From IMG/VR virus record IMGVR_UViG_3300047548_000297, positions 1 through 64,000 of that record: 64,000 bases of DNA, one strand, 5' to 3'. Position 1 is the stretch's first letter. Every line of letters begins with the position of its first letter. The notes under the pieces are model-generated. The model was not told the DNA's origin and did not search any database. It saw only the letters and a list, made by a program, of their open reading frames with translations. Of this stretch, positions 35,481 through 44,651 are shown piece by piece. A program made the translations under genes and the position numbers. The stretch comes from a virus.

Positions 35481-36188
35481 TTAAACTGGTGGATCGGTAA
35501 CACCTGGGCCACGAGATATGCCTGAGTGGGCGTGTGTGCTACTTACGTCAGTTCCATTGTTAGTTAATGTACCAGTAGTACTAGTATTACCCTGTATATC
35601 AGTAGTTCCTACAATGCTAGTTGTAGAAGTTTCGGCTCTATACGTTGGAGTTTGTATTAATATGGACTTGGAAGCATTTAGACTAAAGTTATTACACGAA
35701 TAAGCTATGTCATCTACAGAATGAACGGTTACTTTTCCGTTGTCTGCTACAGTTAAACGTGTTCCTGACTTATGAAGAAAATGCACTATAACTTGTCCAG
35801 ATGTTATATCTATGTAAAATAGATTGTTAGCTGGATCTAACCATCCACGTCTATTAGGATAGTTATTAGCAAGCTCACCTGATACAGTGGTTTTGCTGGT
35901 ATGTAGGCAACTACTAACAACTCCGTAGTGTATATCTCCGCCTTGAAACTCTACCATAACTGTAGATCCAACTACAGGAACATTTACTGAGTATGCAGAT
36001 TCAGTCATACCAAATAAAGAGTGCTGAGCTGGAAAGCACCAGGGCAAATTAGCTGGATCACCAGTTAGCAAGTTTGGTATTTCTACTTTTACTCTCTGTA
36101 GTTTTTTAGGATCGTTATTATCAACTACTTTTCCTATAAAAGGAATTGAATAGTCAGGTGACTCAAACTGATTTAGGTTATTAAACAT
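35481..36188 (-). CDS. Baseplate spike, gpV/gp5 OB-fold type
   Basis: A 235-residue spike protein. Residues about 10-120 form the OB-fold (GKVVDNNDPKKLQRVKVEIPN, then NVPVVGSTVMVEFQGGD), followed by beta-helix repeats and a tip with STHAHSG at about residues 217-223, where two His in an HxH can bind an iron ion as in P2 gpV. No lysozyme domain is present. It pierces the outer membrane at contraction. Confidence 0.85.
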   Translation of the reverse strand: MFNNLNQFESPDYSIPFIGKVVDNNDPKKLQRVKVEIPNLLTGDPANLPWCFPAQHSLFGMTESAYSVNVPVVGSTVMVEFQGGDIHYGVVSSCLHTSKTTVSGELANNYPNRRGWLDPANNLFYIDITSGQVIVHFLHKSGTRLTVADNGKVTVHSVDDIAYSCNNFSLNASKSILIQTPTYRAETSTTSIVGTTDIQGNTSTTGTLTNNGTDVSSTHAHSGISRGPGVTDPPV

Positions 36189-36191
36189 GTA

Positions 36192-37337
36192 TCATCCAGC
36201 TATAAGTTTATCTGATGTGTATGATACCGAACGAGAAGTAAACTCAAGCTTCTCCATATAATCCATACCTTGAAAGTATACTACTTTTGCTGATAGTCTA
36301 TATACTCCACCAAATTTCTCTAAATTTCTGTTTTCATTATCCATATCTATTTTTGCACAATCCAGAAGTTTAATTCCTGAAGGTTCTTTAACAATAAGTT
36401 CCAGTTTGTTTACAAATAGATTAGTTATTCTACGATTTTGATATAGAGCTTGTTCATAGTTTGTGTGCACATTACCTGGATCTATAGGTGAGAATCTAAC
36501 TCTACCCATTCCAGCCTGAGCTTTTACTTCTGAATTAATAGATAAACTTTTGCCATCAGTTCTAGTAGATAGTTTTATCTTAGACGTAGTTTTATGAACT
36601 GGATCTAGTAGGTCTTGTTCTATTATGCTACTTGAGTACCCACTCAAGTTATTTTTAGCTCCAGGACTAGAAGACGGAGAAGCGTCTAAGGCAAATAAAT
36701 ATCCAGACTTAGGTTTACCAACACTTATATTGAATTTTGGAGACTCCATATTGGAGACATCCTTATATATAAGAGTCTTGGATAAGTCAACGCCTAGCTG
36801 CATGCATGAAGTATCTGATTTATATCCACGTTCGGATGTAGCTCTAGCCCACTCGTAATAAGGAAGATTTCTTGGAAACCAAGTCTGAGAGTCAGAGGTC
36901 TTGTCTCCCAGGTAGTTAAGCGAGCACTTAGCTGCTATATCACCCATTAACGCTGATGACGTACCAGTGAATGCCAAGAATGATGTAGATTGCCAGTACT
37001 TAGCTAGGTTTAGGTAACCGTCTAGTTCAATGGTTCTTTTATCTGATACTACGCTACTCGGATTAGTAAACGAGTTTAGTCTGAACTCATATGTAGTAGA
37101 CTGTGCCGATTGATCGCCTATAACTATAGTTATTAAACAGTTATCAAACAGTAGTTTGTTGTTAACTAGGAAATCAGTTGAGTCTATTAAACTCATATGC
37201 AACATAGGAACTGCTATACGTGATGAACAGCTCATGTGTATAAAATTAATTACTAGACCTGTACCATAACCTAGAGGAAGCTCTTTTCCACTAAAATATA
37301 CTTTTAGTGATATTCTACCTTGTATTTCTAAAGACAT
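36192..37337 (-). CDS. Baseplate hub protein (gp27/gpD-like)
   Basis: A 381-residue protein in the hub position, immediately before the spike. Its beta-rich N-terminal half and the PRNLPYYEWARATSERGY segment resemble phage late control D/gp27 hub proteins, which carry the spike and match the tube. Similarity is by layout and location; no catalytic residues are expected. It ends four bases before the spike start. Confidence 0.65.
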   Translation of the reverse strand: MSLEIQGRISLKVYFSGKELPLGYGTGLVINFIHMSCSSRIAVPMLHMSLIDSTDFLVNNKLLFDNCLITIVIGDQSAQSTTYEFRLNSFTNPSSVVSDKRTIELDGYLNLAKYWQSTSFLAFTGTSSALMGDIAAKCSLNYLGDKTSDSQTWFPRNLPYYEWARATSERGYKSDTSCMQLGVDLSKTLIYKDVSNMESPKFNISVGKPKSGYLFALDASPSSSPGAKNNLSGYSSSIIEQDLLDPVHKTTSKIKLSTRTDGKSLSINSEVKAQAGMGRVRFSPIDPGNVHTNYEQALYQNRRITNLFVNKLELIVKEPSGIKLLDCAKIDMDNENRNLEKFGGVYRLSAKVVYFQGMDYMEKLEFTSRSVSYTSDKLIAG

Positions 37338-37338
37338 T

Positions 37339-37671
37339 TTATATCTCGATAGTGTTTATATTGGATCTATTACCAGATTCTAGTATAGTAATTAGGGAGC
37401 TTCTACTTGGTATGGCAAGTTTAGTTCCTATAGTTATATCTTCTATTGGATCTAAAAGTCCATTGTGCATAAGTATGGTCCACCATAGCCTAGAGGTTCC
37501 TAAATATTTTTCTGCAATATACGGAAGATTGGCTTCTGTTGTAGAATCAACAGTTATCACTCTAGACGTGGACGAGGTTAAAGCTAGATTCCTGAACTTG
37601 GCGCTAAACAATTCTAGGTCTTGTCCATCCTCAGTCAGGGAGCAGAAGTTGGTTAAGTCGAATCTAGACAT
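37339..37671 (-). CDS. LysM-like baseplate protein (gp53/gpX type)
   Basis: A 110-residue protein whose second half (EKYLGTSRLWWTILMHNGLLD, then ITIGTKLAIPS) has the LysM pattern found in T4 gp53 and P2 gpX. In T4, gp53 clamps wedges around the hub. It ends one base before the hub gene starts. Confidence 0.7.
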   Translation of the reverse strand: MSRFDLTNFCSLTEDGQDLELFSAKFRNLALTSSTSRVITVDSTTEANLPYIAEKYLGTSRLWWTILMHNGLLDPIEDITIGTKLAIPSRSSLITILESGNRSNINTIEI

Positions 37672-37672
37672 A

Positions 37673-38590
37673 CTATTCCTTTACTGGTGAGTACATTCTA
37701 TCAATGTCTAATGATGTAGGAACATAGAATGTACTGAAAGATATGTTGGCTACTATTATTTTCATCTTACCTGATGTAGTAGGCAGTGTCTTATTTTCTA
37801 GTGCTACATTAGTTATAACTACTGAAGGAAAGTACCAATGATGTCCGATGGATAAAGATATAGTATTTATGGTAGCTCTTTCAATGGCTCTGGATACGTG
37901 TTTAAACGTTCCTTTTGTAGCGTTTACAGCACCAGTCCAAGCTCCAGATGCTGCGTCGGATACTTTAGAGGGGTCTATAGCCGATGATATAAGACTACTA
38001 CCTGCGCTAGCCAGATTATTGAATGTAGCCGTAGGATTTGAGACTACTGATTCAGCAGCATTTTTTCCTGAGGCGTACATGTTTTTTGCCTTATCCGCAA
38101 GGCCAGAATTTTTAATCTCTGATTTTGCAGCTTCAACTAGTAGCTTAAAGTCAAGATACGGTCCCGGTGATCCAAGTAGGTCGCCGTCTTCCTTTTCCTC
38201 TGGAACAGATAGTCTGAGTAGATCTGCTATAGGTTTACGAACATTATCTTCCATGTTGTTCTCATACACGAATTGCAGCTCAAGGTCAAACTGCCAAGGA
38301 TCTGAACCTTGCCACACCTGAGACGTAAGTGCCTTCGTGTTAAAGCTTCCTCCGAATACGCTATACGTACTGTTGAAAGCTCCAAGGGCTCCCGATCCTG
38401 GAATCTTATCTAGATAAGACTCCCCGTACTTAGTAGCTGATGCAAACGAGAAAGTTTTAGGTAGAGAGCCCTGAACTAAGATACCTTTCTGTGGACAGTG
38501 TATGATAGCTGTGTATTTTGGATTACTACCTGGAAGAGCATAAAATGGTGGATCAACAAACTTATGTTGTTTTACTGATAAAGTTCTCAT
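37673..38590 (-). CDS. Putative tube-initiator/baseplate hub protein
   Basis: A 305-residue protein with two beta-rich halves (DPWQFDLELQFVYENN and HHWYFPSVVITNVALENK, then MKIIVANISFSTFYVP) separated by a low-complexity Ala/Ser/Gly linker of about 90 residues. The last part is like the tail-tube fold of T4 gp48/gp54 initiator proteins. It lies between the transglycosylase and the LysM-like protein. Call by fold pattern and place, so only moderate. Confidence 0.5.
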   Translation of the reverse strand: MRTLSVKQHKFVDPPFYALPGSNPKYTAIIHCPQKGILVQGSLPKTFSFASATKYGESYLDKIPGSGALGAFNSTYSVFGGSFNTKALTSQVWQGSDPWQFDLELQFVYENNMEDNVRKPIADLLRLSVPEEKEDGDLLGSPGPYLDFKLLVEAAKSEIKNSGLADKAKNMYASGKNAAESVVSNPTATFNNLASAGSSLISSAIDPSKVSDAASGAWTGAVNATKGTFKHVSRAIERATINTISLSIGHHWYFPSVVITNVALENKTLPTTSGKMKIIVANISFSTFYVPTSLDIDRMYSPVKE

Positions 38591-38593
38591 AAT

Positions 38594-39811
38594 TTATGAC
38601 ACGCTAAAATATAAACCAGATTTATGTCTTACTACACCATCAAGCGTAGTTCTAGGTTTTATATAGTTATTCTCCATACTAGAAATTACACTAGGAGTAC
38701 TAGTAACAGTCTCAGTTGGTTCTGGACTAATGTACGAAACATCTTTAGTAGGCTGTTCCTGTACTGTGCGTGTAGTAGGTGGCTTAAGATTGGCAGAAAT
38801 GGTGGCAGGTGTCTGAGTTGTCACTACGTTAGTAGCATGTTCGTATACAGGCTTTTTCTTCTGCTCTTGTACTTTAGTATCAAGCGCTATAGAGTTAGCG
38901 TCTATATAGTCACCAACAGTAGAGCTAGAACCTCCTATATTACTGCGTATGGCATTTTGTATTTTGGTAGGAAGATCCGATATTTTTGTACTACGAGCTG
39001 AAGTTAATATATACTTGGCATTCGGTCCACCTATCTGTAGTGCTAGATATGTCGCTATACTAGAATCAAACTTACCAACAAATTTCTTATCTGCGACTAA
39101 TAATCGTATTCCAGCATCTATGTTGTCAAGTATATTAAATCTATTACCAAGACCCATCAGGTTAGCCGTAGCACCTGTAAACTGAAATATACCAATTGCT
39201 CCAGTTGAGGACACTGCATTTGGATTACCACCAGATTCCACTATAGCTATTTTTACTGCTATATCTTGATTTACTCCGTATTCAGCAGCTTTCGCTCGTA
39301 TCAAGCCTTCAATCTTTGGGTTTATACGTGTCTTATATGCAGTAGTGTCTGCTCCACTGGCTCTAAGTTGAATGATACGTTCAGCTTCTTCTTTTGTATA
39401 CGTTCCATTACTAGGAAGTTTGCCCAAAAGCCCAAGCTCTTTAGGTGACTTCCTAGTAATTGAACTTTGTATACCATCCCCTTTTGGTATATCCCAGGTG
39501 GTTGATGTACTACTAACCTGAACAGGAGACGAAGATGGAAGATTTGGATTGGTAGAAGTAGAACTGCTACTTGTTAGTTTATCTATAAGTTCAGATAATT
39601 TTTCTAAGCCAGATTTAATTTTATCCTGTGATACAAAACTCTTTATGTAGGAGTATACAGGTACGCTAGCAACGGCTATGTTAGGTAGTGTATTAAGTAT
39701 AGAAGAAAGTAGAACACCAGAGGTTGAGGTTGATCTTAGTAGACCCTGTTCTTCTAAATCAACCTCAACTAGGGTATTCTTTACTAGATTAGCTAAAGAA
39801 AAGAAGCTCAT
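38594..39811 (-). CDS. Tail-associated lytic transglycosylase (SLT)
   Basis: A 405-residue protein with an SLT domain at about residues 170-300: catalytic Glu192 in IAIVESGGNP, STGAIGIFQFT, and a conserved RLLVADKKF ... YLALQIGGP segment. The N-terminal 130 residues contain a helical/hydrophobic part and Ser/Thr-rich linkers, and the last 100 residues are disordered. It should open a local hole in peptidoglycan when the tube enters. It starts one base after the tape measure stop. Confidence 0.85.
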   Translation of the reverse strand: MSFFSLANLVKNTLVEVDLEEQGLLRSTSTSGVLLSSILNTLPNIAVASVPVYSYIKSFVSQDKIKSGLEKLSELIDKLTSSSSTSTNPNLPSSSPVQVSSTSTTWDIPKGDGIQSSITRKSPKELGLLGKLPSNGTYTKEEAERIIQLRASGADTTAYKTRINPKIEGLIRAKAAEYGVNQDIAVKIAIVESGGNPNAVSSTGAIGIFQFTGATANLMGLGNRFNILDNIDAGIRLLVADKKFVGKFDSSIATYLALQIGGPNAKYILTSARSTKISDLPTKIQNAIRSNIGGSSSTVGDYIDANSIALDTKVQEQKKKPVYEHATNVVTTQTPATISANLKPPTTRTVQEQPTKDVSYISPEPTETVTSTPSVISSMENNYIKPRTTLDGVVRHKSGLYFSVS

Positions 39812-39812
39812 A

Positions 39813-42800
39813 TTAGGATGCCATCATTCCTGCGTTCATTATAAAGAATGAACTATCTAGAAAAGAGAATGTATCTATCTTGGAGCTTTGCTGACTAGGG
39901 GCACTTGGCACTATACTGGGAACTATAGGTGTAGAAGAACTAGCAGGTTTCGCGGCAGAAGTTTCATACGTTGGTTTTACTGAAGTAGGAGAAGTTTGAA
40001 CTTGAGTTCTGGTTGTATTACTAGTAGCTACAGGAGGAACCGATTGCTGTCCAACATAGCTAAGGTGCCAAGGTTCTCCCTTGACGTTTCTAGCAAATCC
40101 ATACTTTGACAGTAGGCCCATGGATTCAAGTTCACCAGCAGTGGCTCTGTCTATATCCAATGCTTTACCTTGCTCGTGTAAGGAGTGTCCTGGCTTAGCT
40201 GCTATAGTTGGATTAGCCGCGTAGAGTTTAGCCTGCTGTTCTGTACTTCTACGTGCGGATTCTATACTAAGAGGTTTTGTTCCTCCGTTAGCTCTATACT
40301 CCTGAGCCATACTCTCAAAACTAGACTTTACTGTTGGGTCTAGATTATCGAAATCCACAGAAGACTTATTAGTAGAGAATAGTTTGCCGACACTACTAGA
40401 TATATAGGTTTTAGCACCAGACGCTGATGTACTTATACTATCAACGGTACTACCTACGGCAGATTTTACTGAAGTTCCTACTTGTCCTACCTTGTCAGAA
40501 ACTATAGTTGCAGCTCTAGACGCACCCTTTGATATGTATTCTGCTCCTCTACTTATTGGATTCGTATCCCACCAGTTAGAAAGCTTCGTACCAGTTGCTT
40601 TTAGTTTATCAGCGGGTTTCTGTAACAGACCTACTACGTAGTCATATCCGTCCTTTAGACCTTGTACTATGTTAGTAGCTGTGTTTATTACGCTATCTAT
40701 TGCATCTAGTATCTCAGTAGAGTACTTGTCATACAGCTTTGTTCCCAGTTCCCAACCGGCGTAAGCGCTTCCAGCTAATGCTACTGCAGGGAGCGCAAAA
40801 CTAGCTAGTCTAGGAGCATACTTAGCTATATTGGGAAGAACTGATTTTATTAGCTTTCCAGTACCACCCCCAATAACGGCCTCTATTGATGATATGGCTT
40901 TTGTTATTAGTGGGCTACCTATTAATCCACTAAGCATACCAGACAAATTTATACCACCTGTCTGACCAGACCTAGACTTGGATCTACTTATCCTCTGTAC
41001 GGCTGATACAAGTTTGGCTCGGTCGTTACGCTCTTCAGCACGGTAAGAGTCTTCTGCCAACAACTCGTCTTTACTCTTGCTAGGAGACAGAGCTATTTTT
41101 TTGTATGCATTGTCTACAGTATATGATATTACTGTTTTTAATCCAGTAGTAGGTTTAGTTAAAATCTTATCTATGACTGCATTAGCTTTTATAAAGTTCC
41201 AAACCTTAGATTCTGCATATGGATTAGAGGTTTTAGCCGTATCTGCAAGTATCTTATCCAAGTGTTTGTCTAGTACTTCTAGCTGTTCTTGTATATGTTC
41301 GCTAGCTAGTAGAAGTTCGGTTAGCTTAGACTCATGAACCGTATCTATTTTTTTATCTTCTACCTGTTCTGACCTAAGCTCATTTAGTACGCTAGTCTGT
41401 TTACTGTCTACTGTAACTGAAGTATGTATAGAAGATAATGGATTAGTAGTCTCATCTTGTACAGTAGTAGAGAGTTTAGACTTATCTTTACTAGTAGTTA
41501 CTCCAGACAGGAATTCTTCTAGTGCGTCACTAACTACTTCCTTTAAGTCTTCCAGAGAAAAGTCTTGCTCGGTTAAATCTGCTGGTATATAAGGTACGTG
41601 TTCGTCTATTCTGTCTAATACATCGTCTATGAATAGCTCGGCTCTCGGGGCGCTAAGCCCAGAGTTCATCTTAGGAAGCTGTGTTGGTCTAGACAGAATA
41701 GATAGGGGAAATCCAGCACTAACCTTTCCTGAGTTAAGCACAGGTAGTTCTGTAGGCTGCTTTAGTAGGTCTAAAGGAAATCCAGGTTTTTTACTGGGCG
41801 TACTGTTTGGTGTTCCGGTAGTAGTTTCAGAATCAGGAGGTATAGTTGGTTTAGCATAAGTTGGTTCTAAACCAGACATATCTGGTTCTGACTTACTCGG
41901 AACACTACTAGCTAAACTGATAGGAGAGAACGAGTTCTTTACAAAGTTTGATATTAAACCTACACTGCTTTTTGCTTTACGTACAGCAGATCCTACCCCA
42001 TAGCCAGTACCGTACATGGTACGGCTAATCAGACTAGAAGCGCCTTTAGGTCTGGATCGTAGGTCACTAACTTTAGTTGCAACTCTATTTCCTAGAGAAC
42101 CTAAGTATTTTCCAGAAGCTTTGATACCCCGTACCGATCCTGAACCTGCAGAGCGTATGACCCTACCTGATAAACTAAACGCACCTGTAGCCAAATCACT
42201 CAGAGAGCTTGCTAGCAGTCTTCCTGTAGAGCTAGCCAGTACACCAGCCCCCTCAAGAGCTTTGTATCCTAGGTACTTAATCGGCTTTGCTACTAGGTAC
42301 TTTAAGGGTTTACCTATGAGAGTTCTTGTTATTGGGTTGTTTACAACCTTATATCCAGCATATAGCGCTAATCCGGCTGGCCCAAGATGTTTTAAAACTC
42401 CATGCACGTAGGAGTCTAATCTAGCTGCCCCAGACAGTTTTTTCTTTTTACTACCAAATATACTTGGATAGGATGTTGATGAACTAGGGCGGGTGGTTCT
42501 ACGGTCTTTAGGTTTATTTTTTAGTCTAAAGGCTTCGTCTATATCTCTAGACTTTCTAGCAAGCGTTCTAAACTCTAGTCGCTTGGAGTACTCAATCAAG
42601 GAATCTTCAATAGCAACTTTGGCTGAAACGAATCCTTCAAAGTTGCTGTTATTTATAGACTGAATGCCCTGCTCTAGACTATATATAAAGTTATCAATAC
42701 GTGCTCTACGTTCATTTAGTATGTCTCTAGTTTTACTAGAATTTGAGGATATACTAGCTTCTATTTCCAGATTAGATAAAGTAGCTGAAGCCTCGTTACG

Positions 42801-43508
42801 TAGCGAAGACCATTTAGCTTTATAGAAGTTCTTGTTGCGTCTAAAGTCTTCTTTGAGCGCGGCTTTATCCGCTTTTTGTTCGCGTTTAAACTCACGCTTG
42901 TCTATGTCTGGACGACTACCTGAAGAAGACAACTCACCTAGTAACAAAGATACAAATCGTGTCAACGGATGCATGACACTAGATTTAATGTAGTATAGAG
43001 CGTCGTTGAATGCTTTTAGAGATTCAGCCGCATCAGAGCTTTCTATTAGTGTAACAAGACTAGGAAGGCGTTTCATTAAATGAAAGTATACGTCTTTTCC
43101 TAGCTTGTTAGCTATGATATCAGTCTTTGGTACGTCCTTCAGTATTAGGTTGTACTTTCCCATAAAAATCATTATTAAATGGGAAAGTCTATTTATGTAT
43201 TCTACCCTAAGCTGAGGCGAACTAAGCTTTTCTAGTTTATCAGACTTAATGGCTAGTATAAGCAAACTGGATTCTAATTTAGATGCACGTACTAGATGAC
43301 TATAGTAAGTCTGCCTTAGAGCTAGGTTTTTTGAGTATAGTTTCTTTAAATCTACAGACTCGCCCGCTATTTTAGACGTAAGGCTGACTATAAAACTAGG
43401 AAGTTCTTTTGGTGGTAAACGCCTAAAACTACTAGAAGCCTTAAGAGCATCTTGTTCCGCAAGAACTTCTGCAGTAGTAGAAGGTAGTATGCTAGATGGT
43501 AATGCCAC
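39813..43508 (-). CDS. Tape measure protein with C-terminal M15 peptidase
   Basis: A 1231-residue protein, GTG start at 43508 with AAAGGAG ten bases upstream. It has long N-terminal helices, hydrophobic stretches around residues 360-440 and 880-930 fit for membrane passage, and low-complexity linkers. The C-terminal part is a VanY/M15 peptidase: GHSLHEQGKALDID with His1111 and Asp1118, and PWHLSY with His1148. These enzymes cut cross-linked peptide stems. At about 0.15 nm per residue the protein would set a tail of about 185 nm, a rough estimate only. Confidence 0.8.
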   Translation of the reverse strand: MALPSSILPSTTAEVLAEQDALKASSSFRRLPPKELPSFIVSLTSKIAGESVDLKKLYSKNLALRQTYYSHLVRASKLESSLLILAIKSDKLEKLSSPQLRVEYINRLSHLIMIFMGKYNLILKDVPKTDIIANKLGKDVYFHLMKRLPSLVTLIESSDAAESLKAFNDALYYIKSSVMHPLTRFVSLLLGELSSSGSRPDIDKREFKREQKADKAALKEDFRRNKNFYKAKWSSLRNEASATLSNLEIEASISSNSSKTRDILNERRARIDNFIYSLEQGIQSINNSNFEGFVSAKVAIEDSLIEYSKRLEFRTLARKSRDIDEAFRLKNKPKDRRTTRPSSSTSYPSIFGSKKKKLSGAARLDSYVHGVLKHLGPAGLALYAGYKVVNNPITRTLIGKPLKYLVAKPIKYLGYKALEGAGVLASSTGRLLASSLSDLATGAFSLSGRVIRSAGSGSVRGIKASGKYLGSLGNRVATKVSDLRSRPKGASSLISRTMYGTGYGVGSAVRKAKSSVGLISNFVKNSFSPISLASSVPSKSEPDMSGLEPTYAKPTIPPDSETTTGTPNSTPSKKPGFPLDLLKQPTELPVLNSGKVSAGFPLSILSRPTQLPKMNSGLSAPRAELFIDDVLDRIDEHVPYIPADLTEQDFSLEDLKEVVSDALEEFLSGVTTSKDKSKLSTTVQDETTNPLSSIHTSVTVDSKQTSVLNELRSEQVEDKKIDTVHESKLTELLLASEHIQEQLEVLDKHLDKILADTAKTSNPYAESKVWNFIKANAVIDKILTKPTTGLKTVISYTVDNAYKKIALSPSKSKDELLAEDSYRAEERNDRAKLVSAVQRISRSKSRSGQTGGINLSGMLSGLIGSPLITKAISSIEAVIGGGTGKLIKSVLPNIAKYAPRLASFALPAVALAGSAYAGWELGTKLYDKYSTEILDAIDSVINTATNIVQGLKDGYDYVVGLLQKPADKLKATGTKLSNWWDTNPISRGAEYISKGASRAATIVSDKVGQVGTSVKSAVGSTVDSISTSASGAKTYISSSVGKLFSTNKSSVDFDNLDPTVKSSFESMAQEYRANGGTKPLSIESARRSTEQQAKLYAANPTIAAKPGHSLHEQGKALDIDRATAGELESMGLLSKYGFARNVKGEPWHLSYVGQQSVPPVATSNTTRTQVQTSPTSVKPTYETSAAKPASSSTPIVPSIVPSAPSQQSSKIDTFSFLDSSFFIMNAGMMAS

Positions 43509-43523
43509 AAAAGGCTCCTTTAA

Positions 43524-43673
43524 TTACTTATTGTTACGGGCTTCTCGTTTGTTTTTGGCCTTAGCCGTCAAGAAGAGAAAGTTCTTGATAGGCATACTGA
43601 AGTCTATAAGTATAGAAAACTCCTCAGCCACAAGGGACTGAGATTCTAGCATATATTCTTCAGTATAAAGGTC
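43524..43673 (-). CDS. +1-frame extension of the tail assembly chaperone
   Basis: This 49-codon open frame follows directly from the chaperone gene if ribosomes skip one base at its stop. It reads DLYTEEYMLESQSLVAEEFS, then ILIDFSMPIKNFLFLTAKAK and KNKREARNNK, a C-terminus typical of gp26/51-like tail chaperones (LY.E.Y near a Met-Pro-I/F segment). The site is TCG-TTT-CTT-TGA-C, the same CTT-TGA-C as bacterial prfB. An internal ATG (43652) would give only 42 residues and has a weak ribosome site. The frame ends 15 bases before the tape measure start. Strongly suggested but not proven. Confidence 0.65.
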   Translation of the reverse strand, partial: DLYTEEYMLESQSLVAEEFSILIDFSMPIKNFLFLTAKAKNKREARNNK

Positions 43674-44631
43674 AAAGAAACGAGTGCGCTGAGATAGAGA
43701 TTTTAGTCTCCGACTCAGCGCGACACTCCGGGCAGGTAAAACGAATAGACTCCTCTACGCCGTAGGCTGATACTAGAGTACGGAACTGTTCAATGACGTG
43801 TAGATTTTCTGCAGTTAGGCTCTCAACGAATTCACATCTAGCCTGCATACTAAGTCTGGGTGTACTAGTATCTTTATTTTGTAGATATCCAGCATAGTCA
43901 ACTAGATACTCAATCTCTGGATAATTCTCATGCTCTAGCAGATTTTCCTCAATATCCACTATGTCTACTATGCAGGACGGAGCCAAAGCAAACGGGGTGC
44001 CTTCAAGAAAGGATAGATCTGCAGTTTCTAAGAAATCTTCCAGTGGCTTGGGATCGAACACGGTTTCATTTAGAATAGACTTACTAAGCGTGTGAACTGA
44101 TACCAGAGATTCTTTTGGTAGATCTCCAGTTTTTACTTTGTGTACATGCTTAGGACTTGTACAAACTGCTGTATGAATTAGCTGTACCTTTGTATAGTAA
44201 GTCATTCTAATCCAGTATAGCAGCCAGTAAAAGTCTGGAATAGTTAGATCCCAAGCTGAAATACCTTCTGGTAGTAGCGTAGAAATAGCATCAACCATGT
44301 ACCTAGTGCGTTTCTCTTTAGCCGCACGGGCAAACTTTGCTTGATGGAATCCTAGTACTGGACCTACACCAAGAGTATCAAAGTCATAGAAATAGAAGTT
44401 AGACGGAAGATCTGCATTTAGATACTTAGGATCTAACTGCTCAATAGGCTTTTTGAATTCCTGTAGAACTAGGTTATCAACTTCATCTAGCTGTGTAGCT
44501 ATAACTGCCGGTCTACGGGCTTGAGGTTGATTGTTCGTACTGGGTGCGCCAGAAACCTTCTTTGGAGGGAGCTTGAAGGAGGCACTAGATTCTTGGGTCG
44601 ATCCAAGATCAGAGATGTTTACACTAGTCAT
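43672..44631 (-). CDS. Tail assembly chaperone / gp26-like protein, 0-frame product
   Basis: A 319-residue protein just before the tape measure gene, where tail assembly chaperones lie. The first 60 residues are Pro/Gln-rich and disordered. The C-terminus FTCPECRAESETKISISAHSFL resembles the zinc-ribbon-type end of T4 gp26-family baseplate proteins, in which the sequence continues for about 50 more residues. Here a TGA stops the 0-frame there, and the missing part lies in the +1 frame. Two products, short and long, are therefore expected, as with lambda gpG/gpGT and other chaperones. Confidence 0.65.
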   Translation of the reverse strand: MTSVNISDLGSTQESSASFKLPPKKVSGAPSTNNQPQARRPAVIATQLDEVDNLVLQEFKKPIEQLDPKYLNADLPSNFYFYDFDTLGVGPVLGFHQAKFARAAKEKRTRYMVDAISTLLPEGISAWDLTIPDFYWLLYWIRMTYYTKVQLIHTAVCTSPKHVHKVKTGDLPKESLVSVHTLSKSILNETVFDPKPLEDFLETADLSFLEGTPFALAPSCIVDIVDIEENLLEHENYPEIEYLVDYAGYLQNKDTSTPRLSMQARCEFVESLTAENLHVIEQFRTLVSAYGVEESIRFTCPECRAESETKISISAHSFL

Positions 44632-44651
44632 AAAACATTCCTTTTAGGAGA

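Noticed and set aside
43524-43680. -1 frameshift on TTTCTTT at the end of the chaperone gene
   Set aside because: The -1 frame reaches a TAG after about a dozen codons and gives no family-like sequence; the +1 frame is long and fits.
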